DNA of 64,000 nt, from contig CM029119.1 in NCBI GenBank assembly GCA_016859345.1, positions 7,663,912 to 7,727,911 on the forward strand. The letters are read 5' to 3'. A program made the position numbers and the translations under genes. Origin of the DNA: Istiophorus platypterus (taxonomy: Eukaryota; Chordata; Actinopteri; Istiophoriformes; Istiophoridae). Positions 11,709 through 23,233 of this stretch are shown in pieces; the stretch's first letter is position 1; each line of letters starts with the position of its first letter. Below the pieces are notes generated by a model. The model had not been told where the DNA came from, made no database searches, and worked only from the letters and a program-made list of their open reading frames with translations.

Positions 11709-14296
11709 TTACACTGCAGCAGGGAAGGTCTTCTCATTCAGTTGTATTTCTTTTGACATTAGTTATGACTAAAATAAAATTTCAGAACTGATTTTTGAGC
11801 AAAACAGCAGTTATATAGATAATTGACAGTTTTAATTTTCAATCAGTGGTGCTGTTAAGTGATTAGTTATTATTTCATGAATTCATTGTGTATCCTTCTA
11901 GAACTGAAATCCTCCCAAATGTCTAAATTGCTTGGATATTCTTGGTTGTATTTTGACCAAAAACCTAGTTGCATGACAGTTAAGGGTTGATCCTTCAATA
12001 CTGTGCCACTCCTACTTGTTTTAAGTTGACAGACACATGTACACAAAAAAATGAAACAAGAACAGATGATCCTTTTTAAAAAATCTGAATATATTTCAGG
12101 GTGTAATCAGATGTAAGAGTAGATCCTCGTATGAAAGACCAAATTTTTTTTCTTGTTGCCTTATTTTTCTATGTCCATATACAGCAAGCGTCAGCATGGT
12201 AAGGTGTAGAAGTGGGTGTCAATATTTTACACTAAATCTTTGACATTTCTCTTTGGTTTCCTTTTTTTATGGTGCTCACTGGGCTCTGTATCAGACCTAA
12301 GCAGATATGATGAGTCAGTTCTATGCAGACTGTGTCTGGGGGACAGGGATTCCCCATCCTGATTGTTGGGATGTCCTCATATGGCATACATCCTAAAATC
12401 CTCTTTTGTGCCCAGGGTCTTGGCGTAAATCGATGTGATGACAGTTGCTGCTCAGTAACAACCTTGGCACGATATGGATGCTGGCTGATTTTGGCTTTAG
12501 AAGCTGACTCACATACAGCCAGCCGCCAGCCTCCGGGTTTTTAAATGAGCTCAGACTCGCCTCAGCTTATACATCACTGCTCTGCACTTGTAATGGACAG
12601 GACAACTGAATAAATCGAATTATTACAACACTAGTTAATGGGAGATATGGATTAGTGTGCCAGTCGGGTGTTAAGTAATTAATTACAATGTTTTTATTTC
12701 TAGTGCTGTTCACTAATTACATTTACCAGGTACTTTGTGCTCCATTCAAAATGTTGGAAAAGCAAGTAGTTGATATTAAAAAAAAAAAAAAAAAATTTAT
12801 GAGATTATAATTTCAAAATTGTATGCAATCAGAAATCTGTGAAAGCTTTCCTTCCTGTTTGGTGTGGCAGAATCCTGAATGATTATAATGTCTCCAAAAC
12901 CAAGCTGAATTTTCAGTAAATTACATCAATGATGCTCTGATGCTGATTTACAAACTTGATGGCAAACCAAGACCTGTGAGGCTGAGCAACATCCAGAATG
13001 TAAAAGTGCTCAAATAAACATAATCAGTGATGAGAGTAAAGGCTGGAGTGTTATAATATTTTCTATCTCTCAGGGATAATTTACTCATCCCGTGAAAGCC
13101 TGCCAGTAAAACTGACAACTAGATTTGTAAAATCCTCCAACCAGTTGCCATACTGGTACTGAATAATAATAATAATAATAATAATAATGAAGATTCCTTT
13201 AGTGACAGTCAAATGTCAAGCCAGACAAAGCTGTTCTGTTGAGGTTTATCTAGACAGATGTTGTCTCTGTCAGATTCTACACTTATCTGTCGTGTATATC
13301 ACCAGCATTGACATATACAAACTATACTATATAAACTATATAAACTATATATAGAAACTATATATAAACTATAACCATATACAAATGACTGTTACTCTGA
13401 GCGGCACACAATGTGTTTAGCTGGTGGACTAGAGGCTAGTCATTGGCGAGCTGCCAGTTGGGATTTTCTGGGGTCATGAGAGTAAAGTGTGGTTTAGAAA
13501 AATGACCAAGTACTGTTCTTTCTTCTCACTAAGCAGCAATCTAGCCAGACGTCTTACCCACACTGTTCCACTGGGAGTGGATGCATAGGGCAGCTGTCAG
13601 GTCTACCGTACCATTATACAGTACATGTTAATGCAGCAAATAAGTAAAGCTTTTTCTGGCAAATGTAGGTGGCAAAACACACATTATTGGTCCAGAACAA
13701 CAAAAAGTGTCAAGTCAGTAGGCAATGCTTTAATGTACTGCCTGATTAGAGATATTTCTTGTATAAATTCAAACAACATTATCTACAGTCTTTTCAAAAT
13801 AAGTTTTAGACATTATGTACAAACATTAACAATCGACGTAAGATGAGCAAACAATTCTTGGTTTTACAGCCTTAAAGGTTTTACTGAGGGGTTTAAAAAC
13901 AATTTAAAATGCAGCAGATGTGAATTCAAGAAATATATTGTTAAATTAGTTGAATATCTATTGTAACATCTTCTCATGTATAAATTCACCAGTGATTCAA
14001 AAACCAGTTCATGTGCAAATCTGAATCCACACATTTGTGACTACTCATGAATGGCTGTCCAGAAGAGCACTTATAAAACGAATCCTCCTTCAAATTCAGA
14101 TCAGACCTTTTGACTCATTTCACCTGAAATGGACACAGAGCCGTCATTCTGTCCATAGTGACAAATCAATAAAGGCCCTCATAGAGGGATGAAGACATCT
14201 CATTTGTCTGTGGTGTGTGTGACGATCCAGGCTTGTGTGAGGACCCATTCCCACTCCCACACAGGACCAGCTGTGAGAAAAGTGGTGGTGATGGGC
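11709..14296. other. convergent intergenic region, anks3/wdr24 3' ends
   Basis: AT-rich with no coding signal. Part of the right side must be wdr24 3' UTR. A reverse-strand ATTAAA (TTTAAT at 13729-13734) is one candidate for its poly(A) signal. It contains an A run at about 12779-12795, an AAT trinucleotide microsatellite at 13162-13188, and imperfect ATAAACT-type tandem units at about 13320-13375. Confidence 0.6.
13162..13188. repeat. (AAT)n microsatellite
   Basis: About nine tandem AAT units in the anks3/wdr24 intergenic region. Confidence 0.9.
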
Positions 14297-17200
14297 TCAA
14301 GTGTACTCACAGAGGTGACCGCAGCCGGCAGGACAGTGAGTGCTGCTTTTCAACCAGTTCATTATGTGCTCCAGATGTCCACCGTGGCTGCAGCCCTGAC
14401 ACCACACAAACAGTCCCTTCACTACATGGTGGCACACTGCACATATACTGGCACACTGGTGGCACCTAGAGGAGAGATGCAGGGCGCTTGTCAGAGCTGG
14501 TTTCACGCCATAAACAAACAAACAAACAAACAAACAAATAAAGTACCGTGTGCTCATACCTATCACAAATCCAGCCCTTGTTGCTCATTGGCCGCTTGCA
14601 GTTGCTGCAGTTGATGTGAAGTGTTGTTGATGCCTGGTTCAGACAAGTGATGGCGCTGCACGTACTCAGCTTGATGACCTCATTGGACACATTCCACAAC
14701 TCAAATCGCTGCAGCAGGTCTATGTAGGACATGTACCAGTGCTCCTGAAATGGAAACACAACTTGCTTAGGGTTTCCCATTTTGTATGCTTGCTTCTTCC
14801 TAAGTGCAAACAATTGTAACCTATCTGTCCAATATTCCAATCACCCTGCAGTCAGTCAGTAAGTCATTCTTTTGAGTACAGTAAAAGCTTTTTAATATTT
14901 TGATTAATGCCTCTGCCAATAAAATACTAAGAAGTCTAAGTCCAAGATACATTAAAATGCAGCAAAAAGGATGTATCTCAGCACTGAGCAAGACCCCAGT
15001 GTGCTTTTTCTATCTGACCTGGGTGAGGTCGTCAATTTCTTTACGGATCCGGTCTCCCAAGACAATAAGCACAGATACAGCCATCTGCACGTCACCCTGC
15101 TCAGCGTAGTAGCTCAGCATCTCCCGAACAATGGGGCAGAAGAAGCTGGCAGGTAGATGTGGGCTGTACAGCGACTGGGAAATGGAGATGAGAGAAAAGG
15201 ACTCGATGGGTGTCAGACAGGTGACCTCTGCCTCGTTGCCGCTGACATGTGGGGAGTCAGCCTTGTCCTGTTGAAGGTGCTCAGGAGCAGACGGGTTATC
15301 CATGATCTCGTGGCGCAGCTGGAAAGCCTCTTGGGGCAGTGTGTACTCCTGCTCTTCTGAAATGACAAAAGGAGCACAGATAATATTAGACAAAAGAGTG
15401 CTGAGCACAGAGGCAGTTATAAATAGCAGGTACTGACGCAGGCAACCCTTAGTTTCCTCAGATGAGACTATGACTGACCTGTTTGGTTGTCATGCTCCAT
15501 AGAATAGAGGTCATCATCATCTAACTCAGCATCACCAAACATGTACTCAGCCTGGCCCTCACTGCCTTCCGTCTCCTCATTTTCTGAAATCAAACGAATG
15601 GGCTAATTATACAAGTCATGAACGCTGGAGAAACAACATCAGGACATCAAGATCTTCTCAGTGTTTAGTTTGACCTCTAAGACTCCTAATGACCACACTC
15701 ACCTTCATTATTATTGCTGATGTGCAAACTTCCAGGCTCCAGGTGGATGTTGTCCTGCCTGCTCTCCCCTTTACTGCGTTCCATTCTGCTCTCGGTGCCC
15801 ATCCCTGAGCCCATTTCCTTCATGCTGAAACTGAAACCATAATGTACAATGAAATTAGGCTGTAAATGACCTGCATTACTGTTTTGTAATAGCACAAACG
15901 AAAAAGCTAATTTACCTGTTCATTAAAGGCAAGGTACCGAGTTTACTGATGTTGTGGTTTGGACCAGGCGTTGTGAGGTTTGCTGGGTCAGAGAACATGA
16001 TTCTCAGCATGGTCCATGTTGTGGAAACCTTCGAATTGAAAGGGAAAAGTTAAATATTGCTACAGTTTTGGTTATTGCATTTAAGTTACAGATTCAATAG
16101 GTTTTTGTTAGTCATTAACTAATGATTCAAGTTTTTGTGTACTGCCTTTAAATTATGCTGGAAATTAAAAAAAATAAGAGTGAAATATTTATGGATAAGC
16201 CAGCAGAATTTGAATATGACCCAGAGCGTGGGATTAAAATACAAATGAAAGAGTTTGTGGCCATATGTAACCCTGGCAGTGTAAAATAAGGCAGATATTC
16301 AATATATTCTGGATTTATTAGTGTTCTGTAATTGTGAATTGAATATCTTTTGGATTTGGACTGTTGGTCAGACAAAACAACATATTTTTAGACCAATTAA
16401 TTAGTACACTAATAAATATTATATGTAATTGTTAGTTGCAGTTCCAGTGCAGTTAAATACTTCTCCAAAAGGGTAATGAGTAGTTCCTTATAATTTACAA
16501 TGTAACAGGTAATGTGAAATGTATCATAGTTTTGTAGGAATAAGACACAATCTGTTAAATTTTCAATGAAACTGACAACATCAAAACCAAAGCACTAAGG
16601 ACAAATCTGTTGATACATTGATCCGTCTGACCTGAGGTCTTTTGAGCTCCCGGGCCACCTTGGCATTGTGATCACACAGCTCAGCAAATGGTTTCCCACT
16701 GAGGAGGTAGAGTTGTGCTGTCTTGACAAACCAATCCATACGGTTACTGTCCAAGTCTGTCTCAAAGATGCTAAGAGCACTGGACACATGGGCAAACTGC
16801 TCTGTCAGGTCAGGCTTCTTAAAGAAAAAGATTGGGTTGCGGCGGTCAACCCCGAGGTAAGGCTTTCTGTTGGCATCACTGCTGATCAGACTCTCCTTGG
16901 CTGCAAAGGCCAAGTCACCGAACAGTCCAAAGCAGAGACCCTCAGGGTTGGCTTTGTCCACGGGACGAGTGGCATCCTTGAACATATGCTGATAGAGCGT
17001 ACTATCCTTAGAGCCAGAGAGCAGAAAATGAGGGTCGTGTTGATGGCGCCACACGATACCAGTGGTCACATCTTTGTGTTCCTCAAAGGTGGCGAAGGGA
17101 ATGAAAGGTCTGCGAATGTCCCACACATAAATGTTGTGGTCCACCATCATGGAGCAGGTGGCCAGATGAAACTTTCTTTCAGGCCGCCACTTGACTCGTG

Positions 17201-18842
17201 CTACTGAAGCAATCGTCTGGACACAGTAGATCTCCTTTGCCCTGTTAGTTGTCATGTCCCAGACCTTAACCATCTTGTCTCTGCCACCGGTGGCCAGCCA
17301 TCCCCTGAAATCGAAAAAACAAAGTGGAAAGCTTTCACCAAAAAACAATAACTGACAAATCACGCATGGATAAATAAGTGCTTTGCTTGCTTATACACCA
17401 GAAATACCCAACAACAAGCATAGTTGTAGTTTTTCTCTTGGTTTGTGAGACTCCTTTCTCTAACCTATCATCAGGGTGCCAGTCACAGCAGAACACAGGA
17501 CCAGTGTGGGCGGTGAACATTCGCTCATAGCGGTCTGGCCGTCTGATGTCCCACAGCTGGACGTTGCCATTCTCAAAGGATGCAGCGAATGTAAAATAAT
17601 CCTTCATGCTGAACTGGACATCCCTTACGCTTTCTGACTGACCTGGAGCAAATGGTGTGAAGAAAATCAACATTTATATTAGAGAATGATAGTGTTGTTA
17701 CTGATTTGAAGAACTACATTTTTAATAGAAGTCGGAGTGTGGATTGAGAAAGGCTATATTGCAGTTCATTAGCTGATCAATAAGAGCCAAATGACATTAG
17801 TTCTGTGTTATTAGTCTAAAATGAGGGGTGTTTCTTTGTTCACTAAAAAGAATTAAATTAAATCTCTCTTTTCTTGTAAAGGGAAAAGGTTGCCTTGTAT
17901 AATTTTTGACAATTACATGGCTCCTATTTTGCATTTGTGTTAGGAGAGAAATTCTACCTTGTCTAAAATGAGTAGCATTGCTATGACATCCCAAAAGACT
18001 AAGTGTACCACACTGAACCAGAAATATCCAAGGACAGAGGGTGTTGATTTTGGGATATGTGAAGAAAATTACCTCTGGTTTATTTGTTTTTTTTCTTCAT
18101 TGCAAACGGTGGAATTGCCCCCCCCTTTCAAATACAACAATGCTCAGAAGATTTTCTGAAATATTTCTTTACACTTGACCAACTTCAACATAATCACACA
18201 TTAATTTTATAACATTGCTGCACTGTTCTTTTTCATGCATAGAAGACAGACGTTAACATTAACATGAAACGTTTACTTAACATTAAAAAATAATTACAAT
18301 CTAATGCTACACTAGATTAAATCATTAGCACTGGATTGCATTACCACCTTTATTTCCTTACCTGAGAAAGTGCTAACAGATTCCTTCTTGCGCAGGTCGA
18401 AGCACTTCATGAATCCATCCTGCGAGCCACTTAGCAGCATGTAGACCTCTGTGGGGTGGAAACACACCTTGTTGACGGTGCGTTTGTGCTCAGTAAACAA
18501 CTGGTCCTGCTTGTTTCGAGAAGGTTTCCCAAGGTTCCAGGTGACCACCGCCCCATTGGTGGCAGCCGTCGCCAGCAGGTTCTCCTCCATCTGGTGCCAC
18601 ATTACATCCGCACAGCTGAAGTTGAGCGAGGGCTTGCGGCCAACGCGTAGATTCAACTTCTCCACAAACTGCTCCTCCTCCAGCGCGTAGATCTTAAAGA
18701 TGTTGCGGCCAGCTACCACCACCTGCGTGGCATCACGGCACACGCTGATGGCATTGGCCGGAGCGTCCAAGTGACAGAACATAGTTCGGCCACTGATGGC
18801 ATTGCTGCTGAGGGCTGTGGTAACCCGTGACATCTTTTCCAT
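14297..18842 (-). CDS. wdr24: WD repeat-containing protein 24 (GATOR2 subunit), complete
   Basis: This is a subunit of GATOR2, the lysosome-associated complex that relieves GATOR1 inhibition of mTORC1 when amino acids are present. Exons on the reverse strand: 18362-18842, 17465-17642, 16632-17304, 15916-16028, 15703-15830, 15479-15583, 15356-15019, 14560-14744 and 14297-14465. They sum to 2370 bases, 789 residues, essentially the human length. The start MEKMSRVTTALSSN follows an acceptor (CACCAG). WD40 repeats cover about residues 70-330 (LLATAATNGAVVTWNLG, GSQDGFMKCFDLR, VQLWDIRRPDRYERM, GGRDKMVKVWDM). An acidic linker (ELDDDDLYSMEHD) is followed by LPQEAFQLRHEIMD and ADSPHVSGNEAE. The C-terminal RING-like zinc domain (from about 718) keeps its Cys/His pattern: NCSNCKRPM, CDRCHQCASICAVCHH, CQGCSHGGH, HCPAGCGHLCEYT. 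It is convergent with anks3 and divergent from the Amun-like gene. Confidence 0.97.
14512..14538. repeat. (AAAC)n microsatellite in the last wdr24 intron
   Basis: About seven AAAC units, less than 25 bases from the donor of the penultimate wdr24 exon (which ends at 14560). Confidence 0.85.
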
Positions 18843-19699
18843 GTTCCTGGTGCAGACAACAGTGATTTTTTTTTTTTGAGTTCGGAGACAATAAAACTGA
18901 CAAAGATCCATGAGACGAACCACACATTCACTTGTTATCTGCTTTGGATAATTACACACCAGTGACAACTCAGAAAGTCATCCGACAGTACAGAAATCTA
19001 CCAGAGGGTGGCACTCTAACAAAATAATACATTAAAAATGTATAAAATCCTTGGTTTAGGGGACAGGAGGGCTGGAAGTGTGTTACAAACCAATTAATGA
19101 ACAGTATTAAACATACTTTAAGTCAATGAAATGACTTACTTGACTTACTTACTTGTTCAAGAACTGGTGACCTCTTCAATATCTGCTGCAGCACAGGATA
19201 CTCCTCATATGCTCCCATGAGAGCCAACTTTCTTGTTTGCTAGTAAGAGACTGACATGTGAGCAACACAGTGACACTATCTGGGTTTATAGTTAGAACAG
19301 ATAGATCAAATACGCCAGAAAAAAAGGATTCTGTCAGAAATGATCTGTGATGCACTCTTTTTTTCCGGAGATGTTTAATAGCTAGAGACATGAACATTTA
19401 TAAATAATGATAAAACGCTGATTAATGCGGAATTATGCTGCAACTTTCACAAGTGAAATCAAATCAGTTGAACAAATCGTTTTCTCTAAATCTGAGCCTA
19501 CAACAAGTCACTAAACGTTTCTTGGTAACTTACTTGATAAAAGTAGAAATATATCTCTAACAACACAGACTGGGAAAGAATTGCCTGCACATAAAATGTT
19601 GACTGGTATGTTATTTAGAAGGTTAGTATTTCGTGTTGCAAGTTTTAAGTACTGTCAGATGTCCACGGTGCTGGTTTATCCCTGTCTCCTGTCTTGACC

Positions 19700-20500
19700 G
19701 CATAAAACTTCTGCTTGAGTGAAAGTTCATTTGCTTTTATTCACCTTCTACCTTAAGCCGGTGGTTATTCGATAGTTGCTCGTTCGAGGACGTAACGTGG
19801 TGGAGGTCAAAACCTCTACAGTGCCAGAGAGCCCGTTTGCCCGTGTAACTTTGTGTATATACGCCGTTCACATTTAAGAGACGCGGTCGTTTTAAACCAT
19901 CCAGAAACTGACGTTACGGCCTCTGGTTTCGTGCTTTCGTGGCTGCGGTCGAGCTCCAGCCGTGTTTACCTGCCAGATCCGTCGGCGGTTTGTTAACAGC
20001 TGAACTCACACTTCGGTGTGAGCTGCACCAAAACACGGCTGGAATGTGATGCTAACGCTAGCTTTGCTAACGCGGCCGCCGGGCACTTGCTCGAACAAAC
20101 GAACCGCGCACGGCGCAGGCTGAGCTTTACGCGAACGTCGGACGATTCGAGACGCACCAAAACGTGTATCCTACCGAGTAAAAGTACACAACTGAAGTGC
20201 ATATCGGAGTATTTCAGGGCACAAACCTTGCGAAACTGTTGCTCCCCGCTTGCGGTACCGGATGTAATCCTATATATTTTTTGCGCGATAATCTCGCGGG
20301 ATTTCAGTTCCCGCTGACGAAAACCATCGCGATACTACAGTTGACTCGAGAGTCGACCGGAGGCGTCCTCTCACCTGGAGGCGGCTCAAGGTCTGAAAAC
20401 GACACACGTCCAATGGCGTTGAGCTCCAGTCCGTCCCCGCGCTCAGGTGAGGTTTGCTCCCTGTGGGCGACGGTGTGAGCCCCCCCCCCCAACCGCCACC
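19700..20500. promoter_or_regulatory. bidirectional CpG-rich promoter region between wdr24 and the Amun-like gene
   Basis: GC- and CpG-rich sequence between two divergent genes, unlike the AT-rich surroundings. On the reverse strand a good donor (CTGGCAG/GTAAAC) would end a wdr24 noncoding first exon at 19970, splicing to the acceptor just before 18846. On the + strand the Amun-like ATG at 20501 has a strong Kozak context (CCGCCACC). The shared promoter core would then lie at roughly 20050-20400, around a TCTCGCGGGA element at about 20291-20301. Transcription starts are not visible directly. Confidence 0.55.
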
Positions 20501-22781
20501 ATGACCGCCCTGTTTGCCTGTGAGGAGCCAGCCGCATGGAGGAAGGTGTATGAGAAGTACTGGGACGTGGTGGAGGCCAAGGCCAAAGGCAAGAAACCCG
20601 GGAAGCTGCTGAACCTCGACAAGTGGTAAAACCCCGAGATCGGGGCCTCGTAGGGGCCAGGCCACCTCCTTCACAGGGGCCTTTGTTTCTTCTTGTCTCT
20701 CTGAAGATGGTTCTTCATGACTCTGGTTGTATGTTTGGGTTCGTTGTCTCATGGTGACAAATGAATTTGGGGGCTGCACAGACGCCTCCCTGGTGGTTTT
20801 GAACCATGGATGAATGTAATCGCCTAAAGTGCTTTGTGTTGAATATCTGTGACTTTTCCTGTATGTTGAATCTGTTATGTGAATTGAGTTTTGTCAGCCT
20901 TGACTAAATGAGTGTGAGATTAAAAGTCATCTGATTTTAATCTGCCTGTATCTGCGGTCAGGTACCAAGAGGAGCTGCCGACACTCATCTCAGGTCGACC
21001 TGAAAAACACGTCACTCTGTCAGAGTTAGTGAAACTGATGGAGTGGAAGCTCACCGTGAGTAACTTTCAGACACTAAATAATATAAGCCTAAGAAATGCA
21101 GGCGTTCACGCAAAAGGTTTTGTCACGATGCTCTGGTAAATGCTTTCTCACACATGCATCACAGATAAGGAAGAGGCACTAGCAGTCCTGCACTCGGCTG
21201 TGTCCTTGAGTGGCTCTGTGTGCTTCTCTGCAGAGAGGGAAGTTCAGGCCCAGGCTGCAGCAGCTGGTGGCATCCAACAGTGAGGATACTGTGGAGAAAT
21301 GTTCCAGAAAGGCCTTCAGCCTCCTCCCTGATGTGAAGGCAGCGATCGCAGAGCTCAGCTCCCTGAAAGGAGTCGGCCCAGCCACCGCTTCAGGTATAGC
21401 AAAGCGTCTCTCCCCTGTCTCTGAAGACACTCTGTCCGATCTGCTTTCGGCACAGTGATAGAGGTCTAAAAAATGCACCCTGATAAAATGTCTCTGCGAT
21501 CCCTCTCAAGTGTACAGAATAGGGGTTATACCAATGCTGGGACTTACAGCTCTCTGTTTAAATAGATTGAATGCACTTAATGGCTAAATTCAGCTTGGCT
21601 TAGGGATGACTGTGCATTTTGTTCCAGCTGTGTTGGCGGCAGGAGCTGCAGAACAGACGGCATTCATGTCTGATGAAGCCATGGAGAGTGTACCAGGACT
21701 GAAGCCCATCCAGTACACAGCAAAGCATTATGATCTGTACCTGGGCAAGATGGTTGAGCGGACTGAAAAGCTAAACAAAGGTAAGCTAAGCTCAAAGCTG
21801 AGAGAGGGACACAAGGGCGGCTTAAATTATTTTTTTCATTTGTTTTTGTATTTTGTGGTATTTCAGGGGTGTAATACAGATGTTTTCTATATTGTCGATT
21901 TAGCACGCAAAATATGACTCACCTACTACTACTGAATCAAATACTGCTATCAGTTTAAAAACGGCAGAGTGGCTTTAGAGATAGATGACTTTCTGATCTA
22001 CTGCACCATCCAGATTTCTCAGACTCTCTGGGACATGTCTGCCTGCTGTCACCAGGTTGAAAAGAAGCAGTGTTCAGTTCATATGTTAGACCTGTCTGAA
22101 ACAAATTCCCGGAAAAGTTGGTCCAACTCTCATCTTTTTTTATTTTGGCACTTCTATGGTTGTCTTTGCCTTTTATTAAATTAAATTAGGAACTATTGTT
22201 TCATATTTTGCAATGAACTGAAAGATATATTCCCTTGCCTTCCCTTAATCTGTTCTCTTCAAGTGTAGCCTATTTTTATCTTATTAAAAAAAACAGTTTT
22301 TCATTAAAAATGTTTTGGGGATTTCTTTGTATTAGAAATCCCATTCATTTGCCTTTTTACCCCGCCTGTAAAAATGGAAATTTGCATATCATAGAGTGCT
22401 TTTACAACAATGAATAAATGAGGATTTAATGTTGTTTTTTGACACTGATGAGCAGAAAAAGACACTTGTTCTATAGACACTCTTGTTCTATTGGTTTGTA
22501 TCAGAAAATTCACATTAATTCTACTGTTGAATGAATTACTTCCAAGGAACACTGTATTCTGTGCTGATACCATTCGCTGGCCTCCCTTCTCATCCCCAGT
22601 GGATTCGCAGCAGGACTGGACGCCCCACAGGCTGGAGCTGTGTTTGTGGGCGTGGACCATAGCCACTCAGCTGCAGCTCCCGCTTTTACGAGATGTTAAT
22701 GTGAAGGGCAGCGGTGCGGTGGAGAATCGCCCAAACCCCGAAACTGGCCAGGGACCAAGGAAGAAGCTCAAAACAAGATGA
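20501..22781 (+). CDS. Amun-like helix-hairpin-helix protein, complete
   Basis: Five exons, 20501-20625, 20962-21055, 21234-21393, 21628-21780 and 22600-22781, join in frame to 237 residues. The start MTALFACEEP has a near-ideal Kozak context. Conserved-looking blocks are the N-terminal KVYEKYWDVVEAKAKG, then WYQEELPTLISGR, LVKLMEWKLTRGKFRPRL, and a helix-hairpin-helix-like segment LSSLKGVGPATAS at about 114-126. After that come MSDEAMESVPG and IQYTAKHYDLY, then a C-terminal helix (WTPHRLELCLWAWTIA) and a basic tail ending KKLKTR. I believe this is the family of Drosophila Amun, a nuclear protein described as DNA-glycosylase-like. The family call is from memory of the motifs, and the biochemical role in vertebrates is unknown to me. 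No catalytic Lys/Asp pair can be assigned with confidence. It shares a promoter region with wdr24. Confidence 0.8.
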
Positions 22782-22844
22782 AAATTACAACTATTTTACA
22801 TTTTTTGTAATTAATGTTTGTCAGTTTTTGTATTTTCCCAAATT

Positions 22845-22850
22845 AATAAA
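22845..22850 (+). terminator. Amun-like gene polyadenylation signal
   Basis: AATAAA 64 bases after the stop, giving a very short 3' UTR. About 380 bases further on lies the probable convergent end of rhbdl1. Confidence 0.75.
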
Positions 22851-23233
22851 GACTTTACACCAAAGACAGTACACAGAGCTGTTTTTGTTGTTGTTGACAA
22901 TTATGATCAAGACTGAAAGGAACCATTATATTCATCTCAGATTTTTTTCAACTAATTGGTTACTTATTTGGTCGATAACGGCTTATCAAACAGTGCTCAA
23001 CCAACAATTAAGCATTACTCAAAACTGTCAAGAGACTAAAAACACCAGAAAAATATTTACAAGTGAGAAGCTATCATTGGTGAGTTTTTTTAGTTTCTGC
23101 TTAAAATTTGGCTTAAATATTGCTGATCCATTTTCTGTTGATTGACTAGATGATTATTTGGTTCAGATATAGTGATGATGATGAAGCACTAATACAAACT
23201 AAAAAGCAGTAGGATGTTGCCACAGTATTGTTC

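Noticed and set aside
18840..18968. Upstream extension of the first wdr24 coding exon to an ATG at 18968
   Set aside because: The extension crosses a pyrimidine tract and CACCAG acceptor at 18847-18852, and its residues are unlike WDR24. MEKMSRV is the family start.
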